DNA of 64,000 nt from SZAS-103 sp043747745 (GTDB lineage: Bacteria; Pseudomonadota; Gammaproteobacteria; Xanthomonadales; Xanthomonadaceae): positions 13,312-77,311 of the forward strand of contig JAYTOP010000042.1 in assembly GCA_043747745.1 (NCBI GenBank), read 5' to 3'. The notes under the pieces are model-generated. The model was not told the origin of the DNA. It made no database searches and was given only the letters and a program-made list of their open reading frames with translations. This document shows, one piece after another, positions 52,508 to 61,487 of this stretch (positions within the stretch are counted from its first letter, which is position 1; each line of letters begins with the position of its first letter). The position numbers and the translations under genes were made by a program.

Positions 52508-54411
52508 CTCGCATCGCCCGCGAGCGGCAGGCGCAGGCTGATGCACAAGCCGCCCAGCGCTGAGGGCGAGGCGACGATGTTGCCGCCATGCGCGAGCGCG
52601 ATGTTGCGGCAGATCGCAAGGCCGAGGCCGGCGCCGCCGAACTCACGGCTGCGCGAGGACTCGACGCGGTACAGGCGATCGAACAAATGCGGTAGCGATG
52701 CCTGCGGCACGCCGGGTGCCGTGTCGTCCATTTCCACCACGCAATCGGTGCCCACGCGACGCGCGACGATCCGCACCTTCCCGGGCGCATTGGTGTAGCG
52801 CAACGCGTTGCGCAGCAGGTTGGCGAACAGCTGCATCAGGCGCTGCGCGTCGCCCTGCAACGGCAGGTTCACGACCGGAGACGCATCCATGGTCAATTCG
52901 AGGCCCGCGTCCTTCGTCGCGCCCGCATGCGACTGCACGACATCGCGCAACAGGTCGCCGAGGTCGAGCGGCTCGAACCGGTACGCGAGCGCGCCCACGT
53001 CCGACAGCGACAGTTGGTAAAGGTCTTCGACGAGGCCGGCGAGGCGGTCGCATTCGGCCTGCAACGAAGCCAGCGTCTCCGGCACCACCTTGCGGATGCC
53101 GTCCTGCAGGGCCTGGATCTCGCCACGCAGGATGCTGATCGGCGTGCGCAGTTCGTGCGCGATGTCGGCGCCCCAGCGACGCCGCGCATCGCGGTTCTTC
53201 TCGAGCGTCGCGGCAAGCCGGTTGAAGTCCTCGGCGAGCGCGCCGAGCTCATCGCTGCGCGTGGCCGGAATGCGCATCGCGAAGTTGCCGGCGACCAGCG
53301 CGCGCGAACCGGCGCTCAACGCGCGGATCGGCGCAAGCATCCAGCGCGCGAGCAGCCACGCCAGCAGCAACGCGCCCAGCAGCACCGCAAGCCCCATCAG
53401 CAAGGCGTGGTGCAACTGCGTCTGCGCGAACGACAGGTCGAGGTCGCCGCGCAGTTTCGGCATCGGTGCCAGCAGCAGGCGTCCGACCATCGCGCCATGG
53501 CTCAGGATCGGAATGAAAGGAGAGTCTGCCGGTACATCGGGATTGCCGACGACGACCGCGCCGTCCTCATCGACAAGCAGCAGGCGCGCCCGAAGGTCGA
53601 GTGGCCCGGCTGGCCTCGGCGGCGGCGGCGGTGGGCGAATCTGGTCGTCCGGCTGCGCTGAAGCAGTACGCGCGCTCGGCACCGCCTCCGCAGATCGGTC
53701 GTCCGGCGACGGGAGCTGTTCGTCTTGCGGCGCTTGTTCGTTGAGCCGGGCTGCATCGCCTTGGGTTGGTTGATCGTACGGCGGCGATTGATCGCGATGC
53801 GCCTGTGACAGGCGCTCGCGGGTTGATGGTTCAACGCCAGGTAACTCAGGTTGGCTGCCAGGAAGCGCGCCATCCGGAGCGGTTTCCGGGGGCGGAGGCC
53901 GATCACCCGGCTGACCAGCGGGCGGTGGCATGCCACCGGAACCGTCGTGCGGCGGTGGTGGCCACCCGCGAGGTCCCGGCGGTGGCGGTTGCTGGCCCGG
54001 TGGCGGTCGCTCGCTTGGTGGTGGTCGTTGGCCTGGTGGCGGCCTGCCGCCTGGCGGCCCACCGCCCGGAGGATGCCAGCGATCCGCTGGGTCAGGACCG
54101 CCCTGAAGGCTCCCGCCGCCGCCACGACCTCCCTGCTCCGGACGATCCGGCGGCCCGGGTGGCAGGCCGAGGGTGTCCATGAATTCGCCGGGCTGGCCGC
54201 GCACGAAATCCCAGTTGCCGGCGGTTTCGTAGCGCTTGCCAAGGCGCGCCGCACCATCGGCGATGCGCTCCAGGCTGAGCCGATTGAGGTAATCGAGAAA
54301 GCCGCGCCGCAGGTCCTGCTGCTGCAGCACTGCGAACGTCGCCAACGCAACGATGCTCATCCCCGCGAACGCGATGAAGAGTCGATGCCAGAGTCGAAGC
54401 CGAATGCGCAT
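52504..54411 (-). CDS. BaeS-like sensor histidine kinase with proline-rich periplasmic insert
   Basis: 635 aa; BaeS-like kinases are about 470 aa. Transmembrane helix 1 is at residues 10-29 and helix 2 at about 335-358. The periplasmic loop between them is extended by a Pro/Gly/Gln-rich block at about residues 84-270 with units such as RPPPGQRPPPSERPPP, turning acidic and Gln/Asp-rich from 190 on. Then HAMP (about 360-410), HisKA with phospho-His 419 in DIAHELRTPISILR, and a HATPase with FGGAGLGLAICR. Start is the ATG at 54411. The divergent Spy-like protein carries similar PPPPGG-type repeats. Confidence 0.9.
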   Translation of the reverse strand: MRIRLRLWHRLFIAFAGMSIVALATFAVLQQQDLRRGFLDYLNRLSLERIADGAARLGKRYETAGNWDFVRGQPGEFMDTLGLPPGPPDRPEQGGRGGGGSLQGGPDPADRWHPPGGGPPGGRPPPGQRPPPSERPPPGQQPPPPGPRGWPPPPHDGSGGMPPPAGQPGDRPPPPETAPDGALPGSQPELPGVEPSTRERLSQAHRDQSPPYDQPTQGDAARLNEQAPQDEQLPSPDDRSAEAVPSARTASAQPDDQIRPPPPPPRPAGPLDLRARLLLVDEDGAVVVGNPDVPADSPFIPILSHGAMVGRLLLAPMPKLRGDLDLSFAQTQLHHALLMGLAVLLGALLLAWLLARWMLAPIRALSAGSRALVAGNFAMRIPATRSDELGALAEDFNRLAATLEKNRDARRRWGADIAHELRTPISILRGEIQALQDGIRKVVPETLASLQAECDRLAGLVEDLYQLSLSDVGALAYRFEPLDLGDLLRDVVQSHAGATKDAGLELTMDASPVVNLPLQGDAQRLMQLFANLLRNALRYTNAPGKVRIVARRVGTDCVVEMDDTAPGVPQASLPHLFDRLYRVESSRSREFGGAGLGLAICRNIALAHGGNIVASPSALGGLCISLRLPLAGDAR

Positions 54412-54503
54412 AGGGCAGTGGGTCGCAGAACGCGGAGCGGGAAGGACGATGATCACATTACGTTCTGTTCGACCCGGTTTGGGGACTGGCGCGAACAAAT
54501 CCT

Positions 54504-54521
54504 TGATTTCTCCACGATGGC
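54504..54521 (+). promoter_or_regulatory. Candidate BaeR box in the divergent promoter region
   Basis: TTGATTTCTCCACGATGG and the next C resemble the enterobacterial BaeR box TTTTTCTCCATNATTGGC, sharing TTTCTCCA, AT and GGC with one base deleted. It sits about 75 bp before the spy-like ATG and 93 bp from the baeS ATG. Palindrome GATGGCTCCATC overlaps it. Resemblance by eye only. Confidence 0.35.
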
Positions 54522-54596
54522 TCCATCGTCGCTGCGCAGTTGCGTCCCAGTCTTGACCTCGCCGCTGCATCCCCCGGCTGCCACGAGGAGAACGCC

Positions 54597-55145
54597 ATGA
54601 TCCGCCAGTTGACCTGTTCCGCCCTGCTGTTGCTCGCGATGCACGCTGGTGCCCAGGATCGCCGGCCGCCGCCCAAGGGGCCGCCGATGGACGAGATCGC
54701 GACCACGGTCGGGCTCAAGGACACGCAGCGCGCGTCCGTCCAGGCCATCCTCGAACAACACCACGCCGCGATGATGGCCATGCACGAGGCCATGCGCAGC
54801 AAACATGACGCACTCGACCAGCAGCTGCACGCGAGTCTGGCGAAAGTGCTGACGCCCGACCAGCTCACCCGCTTCGACCGCTGGCACGAGACGCACCGCC
54901 CGCCCCCGCCGCCCGATGGCCACGGCGGCCCCGGCGATCGGCGCGGCTCGCCCGGAAAACCTGGCGGTTACGGCGATCGGCCGACGCGCCAACAAGGTCC
55001 AGCGGGTCCGGGCGGTGGCATGCAAGGCGGCCAAGGTCGTCGCCCACCTCCACCGGGCGGCGACGGCGATCGACCGCCACCACCGGAAGACGACGGGTAC
55101 GACGCGGCGCCAAATCCCCCACCGCCGCATGGAGACCAGCCATGA
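54597..55145 (+). CDS. Spy/CpxP-like periplasmic protein with proline-glycine-rich tail
   Basis: 182 aa. Signal peptide (ends AGA, about residue 19). Residues about 30-100 form an all-helical region (IATTVGLKDTQRASVQAILE, MMAMHEAMRSKHDALDQQLH, LTPDQLTRFDRWHE) like the Spy/CpxP/LTXXQ periplasmic chaperone and metal-sensor family. The rest is Pro/Gly/Arg/Asp-rich (RPPPPPDGHGGPGDRRG and similar), probably disordered. A GAGGAG ribosome site precedes the ATG at 54597. Its stop overlaps the ATG of the di-haem oxidoreductase gene by 4 bp. Likely under control of the divergent BaeSR pair. Confidence 0.82.
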   Translation: MIRQLTCSALLLLAMHAGAQDRRPPPKGPPMDEIATTVGLKDTQRASVQAILEQHHAAMMAMHEAMRSKHDALDQQLHASLAKVLTPDQLTRFDRWHETHRPPPPPDGHGGPGDRRGSPGKPGGYGDRPTRQQGPAGPGGGMQGGQGRRPPPPGGDGDRPPPPEDDGYDAAPNPPPPHGDQP

Positions 55146-56404
55146 ACGCACCGACATCTGCCACACGCCGACGCATCCTCGCAGTCACCATCCTCGGCAT
55201 GACGCTGGTCACGGGCTACAGCCTGGCCGAGCCGCAGTTGGCCGTCCCCAAGCACGCGGCCCAGCGGCACCGGCCCGATCCCTACCGGGCGCAGGTTTCC
55301 GCACCAGGCAGCAGGTTCGGATCGCCGTTGCCGGGACTGACCGCCGAACAGATCACCGCCTTCGCCGCCGGCCTCGATGAGTTCCAGAACAAGGAAACCG
55401 CCGCCGGTGGACTGGGGCCGATTTTCAACAACTCCGCGTGCGCCGCATGCCACTCCAAGCCCGCAATCGGCGGCAGCTCGAACATCGTGGTGACGCGTTT
55501 CGGGCATGGGACCAACGGACAGTTCGATCCGCTGGCAAACATCGGCGGCTCGCTGCTGCAGGACAAGGCGATCGCGCCGGGCGCACTGGAGGTCATCCCG
55601 TCGCAGGCGACTGTCGTCGCGCACCGGCAATCGACGGCGCTGTTCGGGCTCGGCCTGATCGAAGCGATTCCCGATGAAACCATCCTGCAGAACGCCGCGC
55701 GGTCGCAGCACGATGGCTTGCATGGATTGCCGTCGATGGTCGCCGATGAAACCACCGGCGCGACGCGCGTCGGCCGCTTCGGATGGAAGGGCCAACACGC
55801 GACCCTGCTCGCCTTCGCAGGCGATGCCTACCTCAACGAAATGGGCATCACAAATCGTTTCTTTCCGACCGAAAACGCGCCCAACGGCGATCGGGTTCGC
55901 CTGGCCCGCTATGACAGGGTGACCGACCCGGAAGACACCGTCGACCCACAAACCGGACGTAGCGATATCGATGCCGTCGCCGATTTCATGCGGCTGCTCG
56001 CACCGCCGCCGACGCGGCAGCCGAGCGCCGCAGCGCAAATGGGTGGGATGCTCTTCAGCTCCGTTGGCTGCTCGGGTTGCCACACACAGCGCATGCAGAC
56101 CGGACCCAATGCCGTTGCGGCGCTGGATCGCAAGGGCGTCAATCTGTATTCCGACCTGCTGCTGCACGACATGGGCTCGCTCGGCGATGGCATCGTGCAA
56201 GGCATGGCGCTCGGAAGCGATATCAAGACGCCGCCGCTGTGGGGCGTGCGTACCAGTGCGCCTTATCTGCACGACGGCCGCGCTGCGACCCTCGATGCAG
56301 CGATCCGGGCCCACGATGGCGAAGCCAGACGCGCGCGCGACAGCTACCTGCACCTGCAGGAAGTACAACGCCAGCAGGTGCTGGCGTTCCTCGACTCGAT
56401 CTGA
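55142..56404 (+). CDS. Di-haem oxidoreductase (DHOR/DUF1111 family)
   Basis: 420 aa, with an N-terminal hydrophobic signal/anchor (residues about 11-29). Two haem-c motifs: CAACH (residues 100-104) and CSGCH (310-314). It matches the di-haem oxidoreductase (DUF1111) family, loosely related to cytochrome c peroxidases. LGPIFNNSACAACHSKPAIG and DIKTPPLWGVRTSAPYLHDG are characteristic. Acts in the periplasm; electron partner and substrate unknown. ATGA overlap with the Spy-like gene implies coupled translation. Confidence 0.88.
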   Translation: MNAPTSATRRRILAVTILGMTLVTGYSLAEPQLAVPKHAAQRHRPDPYRAQVSAPGSRFGSPLPGLTAEQITAFAAGLDEFQNKETAAGGLGPIFNNSACAACHSKPAIGGSSNIVVTRFGHGTNGQFDPLANIGGSLLQDKAIAPGALEVIPSQATVVAHRQSTALFGLGLIEAIPDETILQNAARSQHDGLHGLPSMVADETTGATRVGRFGWKGQHATLLAFAGDAYLNEMGITNRFFPTENAPNGDRVRLARYDRVTDPEDTVDPQTGRSDIDAVADFMRLLAPPPTRQPSAAAQMGGMLFSSVGCSGCHTQRMQTGPNAVAALDRKGVNLYSDLLLHDMGSLGDGIVQGMALGSDIKTPPLWGVRTSAPYLHDGRAATLDAAIRAHDGEARRARDSYLHLQEVQRQQVLAFLDSI

Positions 56405-56544
56405 GGTTCGGGGAGCGCCCATCAATAGGGCCGATAACAACGTGCGCAATGAAGCGCCGCCGCTGATGGTCGAATCGCCGGATGCCGGGGGACAAACCAA
56501 CGACCGACCCCGGTCCATGTTCCGTTGCGGCTGCCGCCGATGAT

Positions 56545-58586
56545 TCAATCCTCGAACTTCGGCCGACCGGAGAAACCTCCCGCGGCACGCAGGGCGTCGG
56601 CGTCCATGAGCTTGCCGTCCATCATGACGACCTTGGTGTGGCGCAGGTCGCCGATGTTGGTTTGCGGATTGCCGTCGACGAGCACGAGGTCGGCGGCCTT
56701 GCCGACGTGGATCGAGCCGGTGCGTCCGTCGGCGTGGACGTTGCGGGCCGGAACGATCGTCGCGCTGGCCAGTGCTTCGGATGTGGTGAATCCCGCGCTC
56801 ACGTACAGCTCGAGTTCGCGCACGAGTTCCATCCCGGAACCATCGGTGCCCGCAACGATCGGCACGCCAGCCTTGTGCAGCACGCCGACGAGCGCCACGA
56901 GTTTGGCAAAGCTGGCGCGATAGTCAGCGCGCGTGAGATCCGACGGAACCGTGAAGCCTCCTTGCCGGAAACCGCGCTCCACTGCCGGAGGAAGACCGCC
57001 GACAAAAGGTGCGTAGGACGGCGACAGATCGCCATTCTCGGGAACGTACAGGCTCTCGGCGACGACCAGCGTCGGATCGACCACGATCTTCTTTTTCGCC
57101 ATCGAGGCTACCAGCGACTTCATCGGCTCCGCATCGAGATCGACGTCCTTGGCATAACGCCCCGGACCTTCGAATCGCGCCATGCCGTTGGACTTCGATA
57201 CCACCGAGTCCGGCATCGCCTGCATCATCACGAAGTAGATGTGGGTGATTTCGTCGTAGCCGTCGGCGATGGCCTCGGTGGTGCGCATGCCTGCGGGAAG
57301 ATGTCCATGCACGTGCAGGCCGAGGCGATGCGCTTCCGCGGCTGTCGCCTTCACCCACGCGGGATTGAACGTGCCGTAGAACTTGATTGCGATGAATCCA
57401 TCGGCCTTGGCCTTGCGCACGATGGCGAGCGCTTCACCCTGCGACGTTGCGACGCTGGCGACTTGCGCTGTATTGGGACCCTTGCCATCGACCAGCACCG
57501 ACGCATAGATGCGCGGGCTCAGCAGTTCGCCCTTCGCACGCCGCGCTGCGCGCGCGATCGTGAGCTCGTTGACGTTGCCGGGGTCGCGCGCCGAGGTGAT
57601 GCCAAGCGACAGCAGCATGGGCCCGCTGGCGTCTCCTTCGAAATGCCTGTGCGAATCCCACAGACCCGGCACGAGGGTCTCGCCCTTGCCATCGATCACC
57701 TGCACGTTCTTCGGTACGACGATCGAGCTCGCAGGGCCGACCTGGGTGATCAGGCCCTTGTCGACCACCACGGTCTGCCCTTCGACGAAGCGCTAGCCAT
57801 CGACGAACGCGCGGACGTTGGTGAATGCGACCGCGCCCGATGGCGTCCTGGTGAGCTTCTGCACGAGCCCGCGGGTCGTCGATGCAAGCGCGTCGTCCTG
57901 CACTTTCTCAAGCACCGGCTGCGCGCTTTCATAACCCACCGGTATCCAGCTCAGGTAGCCGACCGAGGCAAAGAACCTGCCCGACTCGTCGGCCCAGAAT
58001 GGCACAGGGGTATTGTTCAACCCGTGATCGCGTAGGCGATGACTTTCTTTTTCGCAGTGTCATTTCCGACAATCGCAGTCGCGAGCGCATCCGCATGCGC
58101 GCGGCCGCCGGGCAGAAGGGCGAGCGATCGGTCTGGTGCGACCAGCAAGGCTTCGAGGAAATCCGCGTTGAGCTCGATGGGCCCACCGAAACTTTTGTAT
58201 TCGGCAGTGCCGTGATATGGAGCGGAGCCAGCGTCCACCTGACTCTTCCAGGAGGCTACGCCGTCAGCAATCGCGAAGGATTCGGCGGCATCGCCATTCG
58301 GCGTGTGGCCGCGAACCACAACACGATCGAGCATGCCGTCACTGCCGACATGCGCCGTACTGTCCAGCTCGAACACCTGGCCGCGCAGCACGAGGCTTTC
58401 GCGTCCTATCCTCGTGCCATCGGGACCGGTCCAGCGCGCGGACGTACCGTGCTTTCCCGCGGTCGACATGATGGTGAAGTGCTGGGCCGATGTTGGCGGT
58501 GTTGCGAAATCCGCGTCGGGCGTTTGCGCGGTGACGCGTTGCGCGACGACAAAACTGAGTGCGAGTGCGATGAGCTTGATGCGCAT
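56545..58586 (-). pseudogene. Amidohydrolase gene broken by a frameshift and an amber codon
   Basis: Three pieces of one protein lie in a row on the minus strand. Piece 1 (58586-58017) starts with a signal peptide (MRIKLIALALSFVVAQRVTA) and ends ...VIAYAITG. Piece 2 (58020-57793) continues in another frame, LNNTPVPFWADESG to NVRAFVDG, and ends in TAG. Piece 3 follows in the same frame (RFVEGQTVVVDKG...) through GLWDSHRHF, HVHGHLPAGM and AGTDGSGMELVRE to the stop at 56545. Together they make one secreted amidohydrolase of about 680 aa. The GAG that normally follows FVDG seems to have become TAG. Either the gene is dying or the sequence has errors. Confidence 0.75.
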
Positions 58587-58781
58587 GCATCCATCTCCGA
58601 TTGGCTGCCGAAGCAGCCCAGAGATTGCAGCGCATAAAAAGTGCCGTTCCCGCGATCTCGATGCGACGCCCCATCTGGTTCACGCTGGCGGGTCTATGCT
58701 GTGCTGCGGGCTGGCGCATCTGCGCCGGTGTCCATGGATCGCCGGACAAGATCGCACCGCAATCACTTTCAAGGAAGACAA

Positions 58782-61379
58782 GTGAATTTCTTCGCTCGAT
58801 TGTTCAAGCACGATCCTGCGACTGGAACATCCGCTCAGTCCGTTCCTGACGCCGAATGGAGCCTGCCGTCCGACCGACTGTTGGCAGCGCTGGGTGCCGA
58901 CGCGGGAGGACTGGCACCAGCCGAGGCCGCGCTGCGGCTCAAGCGTTACGGCCCCAACGCGCTCGATGCGAAGAAACAGGCGAGCGCGCTGGGACTGTTC
59001 GCGAACCAGTTCAAGAGTCCGCTGGTACTAATCCTGATTTTCGCGTCGGCGGTCTCGCTGATGGCCTCGGAGTGGGTCGATGCGGGCGTCGTACTGGCCG
59101 TCGTGCTCGGCAGCACGATCCTCGGCTTCGTCCAGGAATACATCGCCAGTAACGCGATCGAGAAATTGCGTTCGCAGGTCACCATCAATACCAATGTGTT
59201 GCGCGGCGGGAAGGCATTGACGCTGGCTTCGACGGACGTGGTGCCTGGCGACATCGTGCAACTGTCCGCAGGCAGCCTGATTCCGGCCGACGGCGTGGTG
59301 TTGGTCGCGAAGGACTTCTTCGTCAATCAGGCGGTGCTCACCGGAGAAACATTCCCGGTCGAAAAGAAGCCTGGCGCCGTCGCGGCCGATGCCGCCCTCG
59401 CCGAACGCAGCAACTGCGTTTTCATGGGGACCAGCGTGCGCAGCGGCACCGCGCAGGTGCTGGTCGTACGCACCGGCAAGGCGACCGTGTTCGGGCAGAT
59501 CGCCGACAAGCTGTCGCTGCGCCCGCCGATGACCGAGTTCGAACGCGGCATCAAACGCTTCGGCTACCTGCTGACGCGGATCATGCTGGTGATGGTGTTG
59601 CTGGTGCTGGCCATCAACATCTTCATGCACAAGCCGCCGATTGCGTCGCTGCTGTTCGCGCTCGCGCTCGCGGTCGGCCTCACGCCGGAACTGCTGCCGG
59701 CGATCATCAGCATCACCCTGTCGCACGGCGCCAAGCGCATGGCGAAGCTCGGCGTGATCGTGCGGCGGCTGAACTCGATCGAGAACCTCGGCAGCATGGA
59801 CGTGCTGTGCACCGACAAGACCGGCACGCTGACCGCGGGCGTGGTCGAACTCGACGGCGCGTTCGATGTTGCGGGCAAGCCTTCCGCCGCCGTGTTGCGC
59901 CTCGCCGCCATCAACGCACGCTTCCAGACCGGGCTTTCCAATCCGCTCGACGATGCGGTCAACGCCAGCGCGGAAAAGGCTGCGATCGACCTCGGTACCG
60001 AACACAAGGTCGACGAGATTCCGTACGACTTCGTGCGCAAGTGCCTGTCCGTGGTCGCGGCCGATGCGACGGGCGCACGCACCCTGGTAGCCAAGGGCGC
60101 GCTCGACAACATCCTCGCGATTTGCACGGGCGTGCAAGCCGCCACCGGCACGGTGCCGTTCGACGCCGCGCTGCGCGCACAAATCGAGACGCGTTACGAC
60201 GCGTGGAGCGGCCAGGGTTATCGCGTGCTCGGCGTCGCCTCACGAACCGTTGAACATCGCGAAGGTGCCTACACGCGCGTCGACGAGAAGGACCTGTGTT
60301 TCGCCGGTTTCCTCCTGTTCCTCGATCCGCCCAAGGCCGACGTGCGCCAGACCATCCTCGACCTGGCGCAGCGCGGCGTCAGCCTCAAGATCATCACCGG
60401 CGACAACCGCAAGGTCGCGCGCCACGTCGCCAATGCGGTCGGGCTGGAGGTCGCCGGCAGCATGACCGGTCGTGAGATGAACGCCATGAGCGACGAGGCG
60501 CTGCTGCATGCGGCCGGACTCACGACTGTCTTTGCGGAAGTCGATCCGAACCAGAAGGAACGGATCATCCTCGCGCTGCAGAAATCCGGCCACGTCGTCG
60601 GCTACATGGGCGACGGCATCAACGATGCGCCCGCCCTGCACTGCGCGGATGTGGGCATCTCGGTGGACACCGCGGTGGACGTGGCGAAGGACGCCGCAGA
60701 TTTCGTGCTGCTGCAAAAGGACCTCGGCATCCTGCGCGAAGGCATCGACGAGGGCCGACGCACGTTCGCGAACACGCTCAAGTACATCCTCACCACGATC
60801 AGCGCGAACTTCGGCAACATGTTCAGCATGGCGGCCGCCTCGATCTTCCTGCCGTTCCTGCCGTTGCTCGCCTCGCAGATCCTGCTCAACAATTTCCTGT
60901 CCGACATCCCCGCGACCACCATCGCCAGCGACAACGTCGATCCGGAATGGGTGGCGAAGCCGCGCCGCTGGAACACGGTGTTCATTCGCGACTACATGGT
61001 GCTGTTCGGGTTGGTCAGCTCGTTGTTCGACTTCATGACGTTCGGCGTCCTGTTGTTGCTGTTCCGCGCTACGCCCGAGACGTTCCGCACCGGCTGGTTC
61101 ATCGAATCGCTGCTGACCGAACTCGTCATCGCGCTGGTCGTGCGCACGCGCCGGCCGTTCTGGCGCAGCATGCCGGGCAAGCTGCTGCTCATCAGCACAG
61201 TCATCGTGATCGTGGTCACGCTGGTCATTCCGTATCTTCCATTCGATTCGATCTTCGGCTTCGTCCCACTGCCCGCGTCGTTGATGCTCGCGATGATCGG
61301 GCTGACGCTCGCGTACGTGATCGCGGCGGAAGTGGCGAAGAAGTATTTCTATGCACGGACTGCGAACATGAAGGCTTGA
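58782..61379 (+). CDS. mgtA: Magnesium-translocating P-type ATPase
   Basis: 865 aa with a GTG start at 58782 and a good AAGGAAG ribosome site; a longer open frame upstream lacks family features. P3B-type ATPase that imports Mg2+. The actuator motif is LTGETFPVEK, the phosphorylation motif CTDKTGTLT, then MGDGINDAPALHCADVGIS, and C-terminal transmembrane helices. FLSDIPATTIASDNVDPE is typical of MgtA/MgtB. No Mg2+ leader hairpin is obvious upstream. It ends convergently with the third M13 gene. Confidence 0.93.
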   Translation: MNFFARLFKHDPATGTSAQSVPDAEWSLPSDRLLAALGADAGGLAPAEAALRLKRYGPNALDAKKQASALGLFANQFKSPLVLILIFASAVSLMASEWVDAGVVLAVVLGSTILGFVQEYIASNAIEKLRSQVTINTNVLRGGKALTLASTDVVPGDIVQLSAGSLIPADGVVLVAKDFFVNQAVLTGETFPVEKKPGAVAADAALAERSNCVFMGTSVRSGTAQVLVVRTGKATVFGQIADKLSLRPPMTEFERGIKRFGYLLTRIMLVMVLLVLAINIFMHKPPIASLLFALALAVGLTPELLPAIISITLSHGAKRMAKLGVIVRRLNSIENLGSMDVLCTDKTGTLTAGVVELDGAFDVAGKPSAAVLRLAAINARFQTGLSNPLDDAVNASAEKAAIDLGTEHKVDEIPYDFVRKCLSVVAADATGARTLVAKGALDNILAICTGVQAATGTVPFDAALRAQIETRYDAWSGQGYRVLGVASRTVEHREGAYTRVDEKDLCFAGFLLFLDPPKADVRQTILDLAQRGVSLKIITGDNRKVARHVANAVGLEVAGSMTGREMNAMSDEALLHAAGLTTVFAEVDPNQKERIILALQKSGHVVGYMGDGINDAPALHCADVGISVDTAVDVAKDAADFVLLQKDLGILREGIDEGRRTFANTLKYILTTISANFGNMFSMAAASIFLPFLPLLASQILLNNFLSDIPATTIASDNVDPEWVAKPRRWNTVFIRDYMVLFGLVSSLFDFMTFGVLLLLFRATPETFRTGWFIESLLTELVIALVVRTRRPFWRSMPGKLLLISTVIVIVVTLVIPYLPFDSIFGFVPLPASLMLAMIGLTLAYVIAAEVAKKYFYARTANMKA

Positions 61380-61390
61380 CGCTGTCCATC

Positions 61391-61427
61391 AACGTCTTTC
61401 TGGATTGCAGGCAATCCAGCGGACGTT
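61391..61427. terminator. Hairpin between convergent mgtA and M13 genes
   Basis: CTGGATTGC and GCAATCCAG form a perfect 9-bp stem around AG, and outside it AACGTC and GACGTT pair as well. There is no T-run, so it is a weak intrinsic terminator or a block to convergent transcripts, 12 bp after mgtA and 61 bp from the other stop. Confidence 0.5.
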
Positions 61428-61487
61428 CCTTCGGCATGCCGCTGATTTTGCTGGTTGATGGCTTCGCCCTTCCCTGTTCTGGTGGCC

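Noticed and set aside
51281..57795. TAG reassigned to an amino acid
   Set aside because: hutI, the M13 gene at 44055, the outer-membrane gene at 14359 and kinase 1 all end in TAG at the expected length, so TAG acts as stop here.
58661..58781. Hydrophobic leader peptide ahead of mgtA (ATG at 58661)
   Set aside because: A frame beginning MRRPIWFTLAGLCCAAG exists, but it runs past the mgtA start in another frame with no sign of an MgtL-type attenuator or Pro codon run.
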